From: Leptospiraceae bacterium
GTDB taxonomy: Bacteria; Spirochaetota; Leptospiria; Leptospirales; Leptospiraceae
NCBI GenBank assembly: GCA_022402465.1
Contig: JAKRSH010000041.1
Location: 58,485-122,484, forward strand
Direction: 5' to 3'
DNA: 64,000 nucleotides
Shown here one piece after another: positions 37,382 to 47,267 of this stretch. The position numbers and the translations under genes are program-made. Each line of letters starts with the position of its first letter. Position 1 is the first letter of the stretch. The notes under the pieces are model-generated. The model had not been told where the DNA came from. It did not search any database and saw only the letters and a program-made list of their open reading frames with translations.

Positions 37382-38358
37382 TGATCTTTAAGTCATTCGA
37401 CCTATCCCTTTCGATCAGGAACTATCTACGAAATTTATTTATCATTGGAATTTATCTCTCACCTATTACCTTACTTCAGTCACAACCAATTGAAACACTC
37501 AGCCAAGAAGAGTGCAAAGTGTTCGAGATCTTTCAATATACTATCGATTGGGAAGAAGAATATTCTATAGAATTTCCTAAGGAAGGTGATATTATATCTG
37601 AAGAATTAAATCTAGTAATAGGAGAAGTTCTCAAGATTCAAATAGAAGCACATAGGGCAATTATTGACTTTAGAATATTTAAGCCAGGTGAGTTTACAAT
37701 TCCTATTCAATGGAAGAACTCACAATCCGTACCATACGTTTTTAGTGAAAAAAAGATTCGTATACTTTCTGCAATTTCAGAAAAAGATAGTGATGAACCT
37801 TCGGACTATGAAGACCCAATTGCTTTTGGAAATTTCTTGTGGTATAGATTATTTCTGATATTTATTCTATTCTTTTTATTGGTATCCTGTATTTATATTT
37901 TGTACAAAAGATACTATTCTAGGCCTTTAGATGCAATAATTGAAGAGCCTTATACTGTTCCGATTGATGATATTCTAGAAGATAAATTTAATTCTCTTAT
38001 AAGAAAAGAGAATTTAACTAAGAAGGAATTCGCTTATTTCATGACGGAGTTTATTCAGTCTAAAATTCCCAAATCTAAAGAAATAATGACTCTTAAGGCA
38101 CCACTTGAATATCAAAGTGGTATAGGTTTAAACCAAGATCAAACTCATGCCAAAATTATAACGGATGCAGATCTCTTAGAGAATATTTATAAATCCTATC
38201 CAATGTCAACAGAGGATATGAGAAGGATGAAGGTCTTTTTCCTTTTTGCAAAATACTCTGATACAAACGATTCCATAAGCGCAGAAGAAGCTAAATCTAT
38301 GTTTGAGCAGTGGAAGCAAATTATGAATACTATACAATCTGGAAGAAAGGATGCTTGA
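37378..38358 (+). CDS. unassigned membrane protein in the Bat operon
   Basis: The 326-residue protein occupies the place of a small linker gene between DUF58 and batA. It has a signal/anchor (FIIGIYLSPITLLQSQPI), a periplasmic domain of about 120 residues with strands such as EVLKIQIEAHRAIIDFRIF, one membrane helix (FLWYRLFLIFILFFLLVSCI) and a helical cytosolic tail (KKEFAYFMTEFIQSKIP...). The layout matches DUF4381-type Bat operon proteins. I cannot match the sequence to a named family with certainty. It overlaps DUF58 by 4 bp and batA by 8 bp, so it is translated with them. Confidence 0.65.
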   Translation: MMIFKSFDLSLSIRNYLRNLFIIGIYLSPITLLQSQPIETLSQEECKVFEIFQYTIDWEEEYSIEFPKEGDIISEELNLVIGEVLKIQIEAHRAIIDFRIFKPGEFTIPIQWKNSQSVPYVFSEKKIRILSAISEKDSDEPSDYEDPIAFGNFLWYRLFLIFILFFLLVSCIYILYKRYYSRPLDAIIEEPYTVPIDDILEDKFNSLIRKENLTKKEFAYFMTEFIQSKIPKSKEIMTLKAPLEYQSGIGLNQDQTHAKIITDADLLENIYKSYPMSTEDMRRMKVFFLFAKYSDTNDSISAEEAKSMFEQWKQIMNTIQSGRKDA

Positions 38359-39310
38359 ATTTCAAAGACCTTGGGTTCTATTTGCCTTTATTCCATTGCT
38401 TGGCATAGTGTTCTTTCATTTTCGGAACTTAGTAATAGAAAATACAACTTTTCCAAGATCAAAAATTATAGATGACCACCTAACAGATAAAAACCATGAA
38501 AAAATTTCACTAGGTATCCTTGTCGAAATCTTTCCTTACTTAAGATTCTTGAGCTTGGGTTTTCTCATTTTAGCTGCATCTGGACCTGGATCCAAAAGAA
38601 ATTTCTTACCAGATGAAACACAGGGGATCAACATAATGTTTGCTTTAGATATTTCCGGTTCCATGGTAAATTCAAGGGATTTTTTACCACGCAATAGACT
38701 CGAAGTATCGATAAACCTTTTGAATGAATTTATACTAAGACGAGTTTCGGACCGCTTAGGACTTGTGGTTTTTGCAGGAGCAGCCTATCTACAATCTCCC
38801 TTGACAAATGATAGGATAGCTTTAAATGAGATCCTAGATTCCATAGATACAGAAACGATACAAGAGCAGGGAACAGCGGTTGGTGACGCAATTCTGTTAT
38901 CTACCTTTCGCTTAAAATCAGCCAAGACTAAGACAAAAATTATCATCTTGCTCACTGATGGAGTATCTAACACTGGAAGGATAGATCCTGAAACATCGGC
39001 AGAGACAGCTAAGGCTTTTGGAATAAAGATCTATACCATAGGAATTGGGAAGGAAAATGAAGAATACGAGGTGAATTTTTCAGCCTTGCAAAATATTTCC
39101 AATTCTACATCTGGTAAATTCTATAGAGCGGAAAATGCAAATGAATTAGGTGATGTTTTAAAAGAGATAGACAATTTGGAAAAAGACTTCCTTTTGGCTA
39201 AACCCAAACAAATAATTGAAACAGATTACATCTGGTATTTAAACTTTGCCCTGGGACTTATGATTTTGGATTTATTAGGGAGAAGTTTTCTTTTAAAATT
39301 CTATGCTTAG
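38351..39310 (+). CDS. batA: BatA, VWA-domain aerotolerance protein
   Basis: The 319-residue protein has two N-terminal membrane helices (WVLFAFIPLLGIVFFHF and FPYLRFLSLGFLILAASG), a periplasmic VWA domain with an intact MIDAS (ALDISGSMVN, GTAVGDA, LLTDGVSNTG) and a C-terminal helix (WYLNFALGLMILDLLGRS). BatA proteins form a periplasmic complex with BatB and BatC in Leptospira and Bacteroides and are linked to oxidative-stress tolerance. It overlaps the upstream gene and batB by 8 bp each. Confidence 0.92.
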   Translation: MLEFQRPWVLFAFIPLLGIVFFHFRNLVIENTTFPRSKIIDDHLTDKNHEKISLGILVEIFPYLRFLSLGFLILAASGPGSKRNFLPDETQGINIMFALDISGSMVNSRDFLPRNRLEVSINLLNEFILRRVSDRLGLVVFAGAAYLQSPLTNDRIALNEILDSIDTETIQEQGTAVGDAILLSTFRLKSAKTKTKIIILLTDGVSNTGRIDPETSAETAKAFGIKIYTIGIGKENEEYEVNFSALQNISNSTSGKFYRAENANELGDVLKEIDNLEKDFLLAKPKQIIETDYIWYLNFALGLMILDLLGRSFLLKFYA

Positions 39311-40322
39311 TGATGCTATTCCATACTTATTAGTTTTAGTTTTTCTCATCTATTCTGGATTTAGATTTTATTATTTAATCCAACTAAAATCGTTTTCTAA
39401 ATTATATTCTTTGAATACTCTAAGGATTACAATAGCTGATCCTATCTTTTTAAAAATTCGAATGCTTCTTTATTGTTTAATTGTAGCATTGGCTTTTTTT
39501 GCATACTATTATCCACTTTCGGAAGATATGGAACTACCCAATGAAGGGAGTGGAGTTGATATACTTTTCATTGTAGATACTTCTTTATCTATGAATGCAG
39601 TTGATGTGAGTGGGGGTAGACTTTCTCGCTTCAAACAAATCATTCTTCCAATGTTGCCCGAATTAGAAGGGAACAGATTAGGTCTGTTAGTCTATGCAGG
39701 ATCACCATTTCTATATTGTCCTCTTACTTCGGATTTGGAAGCTTTTTCTGATTTTGTAAAAGGCCTTGATACCGATATGGTAGGTGATAAGGGAACAGAT
39801 ATTGGAAAGGTATTGAATAAGGCTAAAGCTATTTTGAATTCAAATAAAATTCTTAGACATAGAATTCTCGTTCTAGTGTCAGATGGGGAAGACCATGAAA
39901 ATAGTTCCCTTCCTACACTGGATGAAAAATTACTAGTTTGGGGAATAGGAAGTAGCGAAGGTTCTCCCATCTTTTACCAAGAAGAGGAAACATCTACATC
40001 AGGTTATGTGACAATCAATGGAACCTTATCGCCCTTAAGTTCGGGAGCAGAGATTGTAATTTCGAAAGCAAATATGGATTTTCTTAAAGAAATTGCAAAG
40101 CAAAATAGAGCAGTTTACCAAGATCTTACCAGAAATGCAAGTTCAGCTTTTGAACTTGTGGACTTAGCAAATTCTATGAGTAAAAATAAAATCCTCAATC
40201 GATCTACATTTTTACGATTCCAGAAAGTCCATTATTTTCTATTGCCAATGATCTTGATTCTATTTCTTGATGTTTTTCTAATTGAATTTCTTTTGTATAG
40301 AAAGATAGGGTCTAATAAATAG
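39303..40322 (+). CDS. batB: BatB, VWA-domain aerotolerance protein
   Basis: The 339-residue protein repeats the BatA plan: N-terminal helices (AIPYLLVLVFLIYSGFRFYY; MLLYCLIVALAFFAYYYPLS), a VWA domain with MIDAS residues DTSLSM, GDKGTDIG and VSDGEDHE, and a C-terminal helix (YFLLPMILILFLDVFLIEFL). The paired VWA proteins would bind metal-dependent partners on the periplasmic side. The stop at 40322 is 4 bp before batC. It starts inside the end of batA. Confidence 0.92.
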   Translation: MLSDAIPYLLVLVFLIYSGFRFYYLIQLKSFSKLYSLNTLRITIADPIFLKIRMLLYCLIVALAFFAYYYPLSEDMELPNEGSGVDILFIVDTSLSMNAVDVSGGRLSRFKQIILPMLPELEGNRLGLLVYAGSPFLYCPLTSDLEAFSDFVKGLDTDMVGDKGTDIGKVLNKAKAILNSNKILRHRILVLVSDGEDHENSSLPTLDEKLLVWGIGSSEGSPIFYQEEETSTSGYVTINGTLSPLSSGAEIVISKANMDFLKEIAKQNRAVYQDLTRNASSAFELVDLANSMSKNKILNRSTFLRFQKVHYFLLPMILILFLDVFLIEFLLYRKIGSNK

Positions 40323-40326
40323 GAAT

Positions 40327-41058
40327 ATGTTTCTGCAATTTTTAAATTTATTGTTATGGATGTTCATTTTGTCCGTTTTTCAAAATTTGAATGGTTCTTT
40401 GTACGCAGAATCTTTTTTCAATCCTGGAGCTTCCCAAATACAAGAAGGTATTGAATCTTTTCATAACCAAGATTACCGAAGATCCTTAGAAATTTTTGAA
40501 AAAGCCGAAGACGAATTTGAAAATGATCCTAGATTAGATTTTAATAAAGGAACTAGTATTGCTAAATCAGGAGAATTTTTAAAATCAATTCCTTATTTCG
40601 AAAAAGCCTTAGAATCTAAGGACTCCAATCTCCGCTCTAAATCTTATTTTAATATGGGTAAGGCATATGAAAATGCTCAAAACACTAAGAAGGCTATAGA
40701 GTCTTATCGCAAGGCTATCCAAGAAAATCCTAATAACTTAGATGCAAGAAAGAATTTAGAACTTGCTTACAATCCTAAAATAAATAAGAAGCAAGGAGGT
40801 GAGGCAAGCAAGCAAGAAGATGATTCTAACCAAAAAAATTCCTCTAAGCCATTTTCGCCAAGCGAAAAGAATACGAATGATTCACAAGATAAACAAAAGC
40901 AAAACCACAAATCAAAGGATCAATCTCAAGAACAGAAAAATCCAAATTCCTTAACTCAAGAAGAAGCGGAACGATTGATGGAATCTCTCAATGCAGATAA
41001 AATCCAAAGAAAGAATTCTAAATCCATAACCACATTTAGACGAGATAAGTTTTGGTAA
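40327..41058 (+). CDS. batC: BatC, TPR protein of the aerotolerance operon
   Basis: The 243-residue protein has a signal/anchor (FLQFLNLLLWMFILSVFQ) and about three TPR units: IESFHNQDYRRSLEIFEKAE, LDFNKGTSIAKSGEFLKSIP with YFEKAL, and SYFNMGKAYENAQNTKKAIE with SYRKAIQENPN. A low-complexity Asn/Lys/Gln/Ser tail (residues about 155-220) follows. TPRs would hold BatA and BatB together. It starts 4 bp after batB and ends 1 bp before batD. Confidence 0.85.
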   Translation: MFLQFLNLLLWMFILSVFQNLNGSLYAESFFNPGASQIQEGIESFHNQDYRRSLEIFEKAEDEFENDPRLDFNKGTSIAKSGEFLKSIPYFEKALESKDSNLRSKSYFNMGKAYENAQNTKKAIESYRKAIQENPNNLDARKNLELAYNPKINKKQGGEASKQEDDSNQKNSSKPFSPSEKNTNDSQDKQKQNHKSKDQSQEQKNPNSLTQEEAERLMESLNADKIQRKNSKSITTFRRDKFW

Positions 41059-41059
41059 G

Positions 41060-42673
41060 ATGCCGCAATTTTTTATTTTTATACTTATACTTTTTCTTCC
41101 TATTTCATTAGCAGCAGATCCTATAGAATTTAGAATCTCTTCTGTAGAAGTGGCAATCAATGAACCCCTTATCATTGAAGCTATATCCAGAACAGGATCG
41201 GTTCCTAAACCTGTAAGGAAACAATTTGAATTGGGCTCTGTGCTTGCTGTTTATTCAGGTATACAAACTGAAACAAAGATTATTAACTTTAAAGCAACAT
41301 CCTCCACAATTTTAAAATTTACTATCCTTCAATCGAAACCAGGAATCTATACAATCCCACCTATTCAGGTAGAAGAGAATGGACAGATCTACCAAATACC
41401 AGAACAAAAATTTACAGTAACAAAAAAACAATACCAACCACCCTCCAATTTATTGAATCGATTCTTTTCTGGAAATGAATCTCAGTTAGCTGATGATTCA
41501 ATATCCGAGACTTCTTATGTAAAATTCCATACTAGTAAATCTCAAATCTATCTGGGAGAGCCTGTAATTGGATATTTTGTATTTTATAATAAGAAAATAA
41601 GGAAGCCATTTTTTGAAAGGAATCCGAATGAATCCATATCCTTTCCATACTTCACATCAACTCTTCTTTCTGGTGTCAAAATCAACTATCCAGAACAAGT
41701 AGATATTAATTTGAATGGGCAAATTGAACGATATTTTACTAATCCCTACAACAGAGAAATATTTGCTTTAACTCCCATTAAGGTCGGAAGATTTCATATT
41801 GGGAAAACTAAATTCGATTTTACTAACTCACAGAGAATCCATTTTTACACTCATACAATAGAATCCAGTCCCAAAGAAATCGAAGTTCTGCCACTTCCGA
41901 GTCCTGCTCCGAAATCCTTTTCTGGAGAAGTGGGGGAATATGAAATGCTAATCCATTTTCCCAAAGAAGCTATATTTGAAGGAAACCCCTGGAAGTTTAA
42001 TATAGAAATTCAAGGGAAGGGTTTTTGCAACCAATTCAAGGATCCTATATTACGAAGTTTACCCAAAAATTTTCCAGGGAAAATACAAAGTCTCTCGGTT
42101 AACAAAAACCAAAAGTTTACAGAGGTTGCTGAACAAGAATATGGTTTTCGTTGTACGGCTAACTTCGAATATTCTTTATTTCTAAAATCAAATTCATTCT
42201 CTTTTCCGTTTGAGATTTCTTTTTTCAATCCGAAAAAAGGGAACTTTGAGACAATCAATAAAGAATTTCCTGCTCTAACTTTAAAAAGAAACAGCAACAC
42301 TTTAGAAGACAGGAGACAAGAGATCATTGATTTTTCTTCAGAAAGAAGTATTAGTAATCTGCAATACTCAATATTCATCTTTTCCTTAATAAGTACTTTG
42401 GGTTTAGGTTATTTTCTTTGGAAAAAATACATGACGGGAAGATTTCATAAACAAAATGAATATTTACTAAGAATACAAAATATCGCTGGTCAAAAAACTG
42501 GAATATTATTAGAGAAAATTCTCTTAGATCGTGGCTTTTCCTTAGAAGAAGCAAAATTTTGGGTAGCCTTGCGAAAAAAATATGTTGGCGAAAAATTCAC
42601 AAATATTTTTTCCATACTAGAACCTAGAGAAAGAGAATTAATATCTAAGTACATAGAAGGAGATTTAAAATGA
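41060..42673 (+). CDS. batD: BatD, oxygen-tolerance membrane protein
   Basis: The 537-residue protein has a signal peptide ([20 protein letters not shown]), a large periplasmic region of beta-sandwich type ([40 protein letters not shown] with FVFYNKK) and a C-terminal membrane helix ([20 protein letters not shown]). A cytosolic tail of about 90 residues follows. BatD proteins carry this architecture and close the Bat operon. It overlaps htpG by the ATGA junction, so the two are coupled. Family match is on architecture and operon position as well as sequence. Confidence 0.85.
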   Translation: MPQFFIFILILFLPISLAADPIEFRISSVEVAINEPLIIEAISRTGSVPKPVRKQFELGSVLAVYSGIQTETKIINFKATSSTILKFTILQSKPGIYTIPPIQVEENGQIYQIPEQKFTVTKKQYQPPSNLLNRFFSGNESQLADDSISETSYVKFHTSKSQIYLGEPVIGYFVFYNKKIRKPFFERNPNESISFPYFTSTLLSGVKINYPEQVDINLNGQIERYFTNPYNREIFALTPIKVGRFHIGKTKFDFTNSQRIHFYTHTIESSPKEIEVLPLPSPAPKSFSGEVGEYEMLIHFPKEAIFEGNPWKFNIEIQGKGFCNQFKDPILRSLPKNFPGKIQSLSVNKNQKFTEVAEQEYGFRCTANFEYSLFLKSNSFSFPFEISFFNPKKGNFETINKEFPALTLKRNSNTLEDRRQEIIDFSSERSISNLQYSIFIFSLISTLGLGYFLWKKYMTGRFHKQNEYLLRIQNIAGQKTGILLEKILLDRGFSLEEAKFWVALRKKYVGEKFTNIFSILEPRERELISKYIEGDLK

Positions 42674-44505
42674 GCACTGCTGAAAAAGGCAAAATATCTG
42701 TAGATACAGAGAATATATTTCCAATTATTAAAAAATGGTTGTATTCTGAAAAAGATATCTTCATACGAGAACTTGTATCCAATGCTTGCGATGCAATTGC
42801 AAAACTGAAAAAGATTTCTTTATCAGAAGAGTTCGAAGGCGGGACCGATTATAAAGTAAATTTAACCTTTGACCAAAAAGAAAGAACCTTAACCATCTCT
42901 GACAATGGTTTGGGAATGACAGATGAAGAAATTAAAAAATACATCAACCAAATCGCTTTCTCTGGAGCCACTGAATTTGCTAAGAAGTATTCATCGGAAG
43001 AAAATAAGGCTGAGATTATTGGGCATTTCGGACTCGGATTTTATTCTTCATTTATGGTATCCAAAAAGGTTGAAATTATAACCAAATCTTACAAGAAAGA
43101 TTCCAAAGCTGTGCATTGGATTTCCGAGTCGGGAACGGATTTTAGCATAACAACTTCAGATAAGTCTGACCGCGGAACAACGATTATTCTGCATTTAGAC
43201 GAGGATTCTGGAGAATATTTGGATAAATGGAAGCTGAAAGAGCTTATTAAAAAGTATTGTGACTTCCTTCCTGTGCCTATTCATGTTGAATCTGAACAAG
43301 CTAACAAAATGAGACCGCTATGGTCCGAGTCACCAGCTTCAGTTAAAGAGGAAGACTATAAGGAGTTCTACAATTATTTATTTCCTTTTACCTCTGAACC
43401 TCTTTTCCATATTCATTTGAATGTAGACTATCCCTTCCGTCTTCAAGGAATTTTATATTTCCCAAAAATTACTCACGAATTAGAAGCATCTAAAAATGGT
43501 GTCAAATTGTACTGCAATCATGTTTTTGTTTCGGATGAAGCAAATGAATTGATTCCACAATTTCTAACGATTTTGAAAGGAACCATAGATATTCCAGATC
43601 TTCCCCTCAATGTTTCGAGATCTTATTTACAGAACGATCCTTTGGTTAAGAAGATATCTTCCCACATTATTAAGAAAATTGGGGATAAGTTAATTGAAGA
43701 CTTCAAGAAAGATCGAGAAAAATTTGAGAAAAATTGGCACGATATTTCAATTTTTGTCAAATACGGCTCCATGATGGAAGAGAAATTTTATGATGCTATC
43801 AAAGATGCTCTCCTATTTAAAAACTCTGATGATAAATATACTACCTTAACTGAGTATTGGGATAGAAATAAAGAGAAAAATGATAAGAAGATTTTCTACG
43901 CCAATGAAGCAGAAAAAAGTTCTGTCTATATGGATCTTTTGAAATCCCAAGGATTAGAAGCAGTGTTGGTAGATTCAAGAATAGATTCTCACTTCATTCA
44001 ATTTCTAGAAGGAAAGAATCCTGATTGGAAATTTCAGAGAGTTGATTCTGAGTTAGCTGATCAAGTTGTTGATAAGGATGAAAAACCTGGAGTTGTCGAT
44101 CAGAATAATAAAACGGAATCTGATCGTATCAAAGAATTCTTTGATAAAGCTATTGGAAGAGAAGGGCTTGAAATTAAAGTAAGCTCCTTGAAAAGCCAAG
44201 AAGTACCAGCTGTAATCCTTCTACCTGAATATATTAGAAGAATGTCCGAGATGAATACCTCAATGAATTCAGAGATGGCAGGCGGACTTCTTAAGAATCA
44301 TACTCTAACGGTAAACTCAAGTTCTTCCTTAGTGAAAAATGCTCTTAAGTCTTATGAGGGCGTGAACCCAGCTAAAGGGGAATCTATTGCAAAGCAAATC
44401 TATGATCTTGCATTGCTTTCATCAAAGGTTATGACTGACCAAGAGATGGGTGAGTTTACAAGAAGAACTGTAAAGCTACTAGAGGAATTGACGAGCCTAA
44501 ACTAA
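42670..44505 (+). CDS. htpG: molecular chaperone HtpG (Hsp90)
   Basis: The 611-residue ATP-dependent chaperone shows the GHKL ATPase motifs: [13 protein letters not shown] (N box), [10 protein letters not shown] (D-x-G) and [14 protein letters not shown] (lid). The middle domain [14 protein letters not shown] with its catalytic Arg and a C-terminal dimerisation domain are normal. It starts inside the last codons of batD (ATGA), so the chaperone is made with the aerotolerance proteins. HtpG in Leptospira is known to matter for virulence; that is knowledge about the genus, not shown here. Confidence 0.97.
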   Translation: MSTAEKGKISVDTENIFPIIKKWLYSEKDIFIRELVSNACDAIAKLKKISLSEEFEGGTDYKVNLTFDQKERTLTISDNGLGMTDEEIKKYINQIAFSGATEFAKKYSSEENKAEIIGHFGLGFYSSFMVSKKVEIITKSYKKDSKAVHWISESGTDFSITTSDKSDRGTTIILHLDEDSGEYLDKWKLKELIKKYCDFLPVPIHVESEQANKMRPLWSESPASVKEEDYKEFYNYLFPFTSEPLFHIHLNVDYPFRLQGILYFPKITHELEASKNGVKLYCNHVFVSDEANELIPQFLTILKGTIDIPDLPLNVSRSYLQNDPLVKKISSHIIKKIGDKLIEDFKKDREKFEKNWHDISIFVKYGSMMEEKFYDAIKDALLFKNSDDKYTTLTEYWDRNKEKNDKKIFYANEAEKSSVYMDLLKSQGLEAVLVDSRIDSHFIQFLEGKNPDWKFQRVDSELADQVVDKDEKPGVVDQNNKTESDRIKEFFDKAIGREGLEIKVSSLKSQEVPAVILLPEYIRRMSEMNTSMNSEMAGGLLKNHTLTVNSSSSLVKNALKSYEGVNPAKGESIAKQIYDLALLSSKVMTDQEMGEFTRRTVKLLEELTSLN

Positions 44506-44519
44506 GAGAAGTTTTAGAT

Positions 44520-45470
44520 TTAAAAATACGTCTCAAGATAGACTCTATGTTCTGTTGTGTTCACATTGGCATAGTTTGGTGAACGAACAGAATTAGAGTC
44601 TATTTTTATTTTAATATCACCAGCTTGAGGAAAGTTGGAGTTCTTTCCATCTGATAAGGATGTAGAATCTGGATGAAAAATAAAAGCATCAATAGCATTC
44701 CAAACCCAAAGCGCTGCCACAGCATATGAAATGACTCTAAGTTCTGAATAATGTCTTTCAACTGCATCTTTTTGTTTGGCGATTGGAGATTCATTTGTGT
44801 TATAAAAATTCAAAAGAACATCATTACTGCTACCAGAAAAATCCACAATTTGATTGATAGAATTTATTGAATTAGGAATATTCAAAGCGGAAAGTAAGAG
44901 TGCTGATTCTGAATAAGGATTATTTATATTATTATAATCATTCAATGCATTTCTATAGATTCTATTCTTCTGGTAGGCTGCATAACCACCACCAAGAATC
45001 AAAGTTGGATAGATTACTCCAGCCCATTCTCTACCCTGGTAGAATTGACCCCAACCTGGAACCAAAGCAGATCTCCAGAAAGCACCTAAGGCTGTTTTTT
45101 CTTCACCCGATATTGTTTCAGGTTTGAAAATCACCGTTTCTTGTTTCTCAGAAGATTCTTTTGGAAGTTGTTCTTTCTTTATTCTTTCAATCTCTTCTTT
45201 CTTAGCATTCAATGCTAGCTGTTTTTGCTCTTCTTCAAGACGAATTTTTGCTTCTTCTTCCTCAGAAATTTTATCCTTATAGATAACCTTAGTTATCTCA
45301 CTTTTTCTGACTATTTGAATGCCTTCCGATGTATTGATAGTGATGGTATTCTTATCTTGGGTTCGAATTTTACCTTGTATTTTTGTTCCGTCACGAAATA
45401 AAATTGTTTCAGCATACAATTGTGTACTGAAAATGAGAAGAGCGATGGATATATATTTTAATAATTGCAT
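44520..45470 (-). CDS. exported protein with coiled-coil and DUF5683-like C-terminus
   Basis: The 316-residue protein has a signal peptide (MQLLKYISIALLIFSTQLYA) and a small beta-barrel-like unit (TILFRDGTKIQGKIRTQDKN, TITINTSEGIQIVRKSEI). A charged helix of about 50 residues follows (EEEAKIRLEEEQKQLALNAK with similar sequence). The C-terminal part contains RSALVPGWGQFYQGREWAGV and WVWNAIDAFIFHP, which resembles DUF5683. That domain family is membrane-associated and of unknown role. It is convergent with htpG (14 bp gap). Confidence 0.65.
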   Translation of the reverse strand: MQLLKYISIALLIFSTQLYAETILFRDGTKIQGKIRTQDKNTITINTSEGIQIVRKSEITKVIYKDKISEEEEAKIRLEEEQKQLALNAKKEEIERIKKEQLPKESSEKQETVIFKPETISGEEKTALGAFWRSALVPGWGQFYQGREWAGVIYPTLILGGGYAAYQKNRIYRNALNDYNNINNPYSESALLLSALNIPNSINSINQIVDFSGSSNDVLLNFYNTNESPIAKQKDAVERHYSELRVISYAVAALWVWNAIDAFIFHPDSTSLSDGKNSNFPQAGDIKIKIDSNSVRSPNYANVNTTEHRVYLETYF

Positions 45471-45518
45471 ATGTGTTAAATTTAAGTTCCGTATATCAAT
45501 CTGTCAAGGAGGAATCAA

Positions 45519-45722
45519 ATGACCTTAACTATGGATATTCAAAACATTTTTGTTCATATTATTGTTTTTATTGTCGGATTTAACCTTATAAAACCTATAG
45601 TGTTTGAATTGATAAAAAATGTTTTCTTCCGAAAATCACCAAGAAAATCGAATGCAGGTAGCTCAGAGACTTTTTTACAAAGTTTTGATGAATCTTGTAA
45701 AAACTGCAATGTCAAACATTGA
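45519..45722 (+). CDS. small membrane protein with cysteine-pair tail
   Basis: This 67-residue ORF is preceded by a perfect AAGGAGG ribosome-binding site at the right distance (the ATG at 45519 follows AATCAA), which makes it very likely a real gene. It has one hydrophobic helix (IFVHIIVFIVGFNLIKPIV), a short basic stretch and a hydrophilic end finishing ESCKNCNVKH, where the C-x-x-C pair could bind metal or be redox active. I do not recognise a family. It ends at a strong terminator (45731-45757). Confidence 0.72.
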   Translation: MTLTMDIQNIFVHIIVFIVGFNLIKPIVFELIKNVFFRKSPRKSNAGSSETFLQSFDESCKNCNVKH

Positions 45723-45730
45723 AAAATATT

Positions 45731-45757
45731 AAGGAAGATTCTATTGGAATCTTCCTT
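45731..45757. terminator. bidirectional stem-loop between small membrane gene and gltD
   Basis: AAGGAAGATTC (45731-45741) and GAATCTTCCTT (45747-45757) form a perfect 11-bp stem with a 5-base loop. A TTT follows on the plus side, and on the minus strand the sequence runs into TAATATTTTT. The position, 9 bp after one stop and 65 bp after the other, suits termination of both the small gene and gltD. Confidence 0.75.
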
Positions 45758-45821
45758 TCATGGTTGAATAGATTTTTGTAAAACTAAAAAAGCTTAAAGC
45801 AAAGACGGAGAAATTGAGGGT

Positions 45822-47267
45822 TTATGCCTCAACTTCTGTCATAAGAAAACGGTGGACTTGTTCTGCACATTTTCTTCCTTCTGATATTGCCCAAACAATT
45901 AAAGATTGTCCTCGTCTCACATCACCACAGGCATAAACCTTATTCAGACTTGTAGCAAAAGAGCCTTCCTTGGTTCCAAAACTTGCAGCAACATTTCCTC
46001 GGTTATCAACTTGCATACCCATTTCCTGGAATTGTGAAATGATACCATCTTTGATTGGATGGACAAATCCCATAGCCAAAAGCACTAGATCAGCTGGCCA
46101 CTCAAATTCTGTACCAGCTACAGGAACCATTTTACCATCCTTGAATTCAACCTCTGAACCTTTCAAGGCTTGGACTTCTCCCTTGTCATTTCCAATGAAG
46201 GCTACTGTATTAACAGCCCATTTACGATCGACTCCTTCTTCATGAGAACTAGACGTTCTATAGATTTTTGGATACAATGGCCAAGGTGTAGAAGCATCTC
46301 TATCTTTGGGAGGCTCAGGGAAAATTTCTAGTTGTTTGATGGATTTTGCACCATGTCGGTTTGAAGTCCCAACACAGTCTGAACCAGTATCGCCACCACC
46401 AATAACTATTACATTCTTACCTGTAGCCATTATTTTGTCTGGGACTTCTTTTCCATCTACCAAACGATTGTTACGCGATAAAAAATCCATAGCATAATGA
46501 ACTCCTTTTAAATCTCGTCCTTCTACGGGAAGATCTCTAGGATGTTCAGCGCCCATAGCAAGAATAACAGAATCAAAGTCTTTCATCAAGTCATTAGCTG
46601 TTATATCTTTACCAACATTTACATTAGTTTTAAATATAACACCTTCCGCTTCCATCTGAGATTGACGTCTATCAATGTGGTGTTTTTCCATTTTGAAATC
46701 AGGGATTCCATAACGAAGAAGACCACCAATCTTTTCATTCTTCTCAAAAACGGTTACAGAGTGTCCAGCACGAGCTAATTGCTGTGCAGCAGCTAATCCT
46801 GCAGGTCCAGATCCAATGATTGCTATCTTTTTCCCTGATTGGAATTCAGATGGTTGTGGTTTAACCCAGCCTTCCTCCCAAGCCCTATCAATAATAGTTC
46901 TCTCAATTGCCTTTATAGAAACTGGAGGTCCAATAATTCCAAGTGTGCATGCTGATTCACAGGGAGCAGGGCAGAGTCTTCCTGTAAATTCTGGAAAGTT
47001 GTTTGTTGAATGAAGATTTTCTATCGCTTCCTTAAATTTACCTTTATAAACATAGTCATTAAACTCAGGAATTAAATTATCAACAGGACAACCTGTATCA
47101 CCATGACAGAAGGGAATACCGCAATCCATACATCTTGCGCCTTGTTCTTTGGCTATGGGTTCAGAAAAAGATGATTCAAACTCTTTATAATTCTGTACTC
47201 TAGTTTCAGGAGCAATTCTTTCTAAATATTTTTTATCAAATTCAATAAAACCTGTAGGCTTACCCAT
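45822..47267 (-). CDS. gltD: glutamate synthase, small subunit
   Basis: The 481-residue flavoprotein passes electrons from NADPH to GltB for glutamate synthesis. The N-terminal cysteine clusters for two [4Fe-4S] centres are present (ARCMDCGIPFCHGDTGCPVD and GRLCPAPCESACTLG). The FAD-binding IIGSGPAGLAAAQQLARAGH and NADPH-binding VIGGGDTGSDCVGTSNRHGA follow. It overlaps the gltB 3' end by 8 bp and is translated with it. The ATG start is firm. Length is normal for GltD. Confidence 0.97.
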   Translation of the reverse strand: MGKPTGFIEFDKKYLERIAPETRVQNYKEFESSFSEPIAKEQGARCMDCGIPFCHGDTGCPVDNLIPEFNDYVYKGKFKEAIENLHSTNNFPEFTGRLCPAPCESACTLGIIGPPVSIKAIERTIIDRAWEEGWVKPQPSEFQSGKKIAIIGSGPAGLAAAQQLARAGHSVTVFEKNEKIGGLLRYGIPDFKMEKHHIDRRQSQMEAEGVIFKTNVNVGKDITANDLMKDFDSVILAMGAEHPRDLPVEGRDLKGVHYAMDFLSRNNRLVDGKEVPDKIMATGKNVIVIGGGDTGSDCVGTSNRHGAKSIKQLEIFPEPPKDRDASTPWPLYPKIYRTSSSHEEGVDRKWAVNTVAFIGNDKGEVQALKGSEVEFKDGKMVPVAGTEFEWPADLVLLAMGFVHPIKDGIISQFQEMGMQVDNRGNVAASFGTKEGSFATSLNKVYACGDVRRGQSLIVWAISEGRKCAEQVHRFLMTEVEA

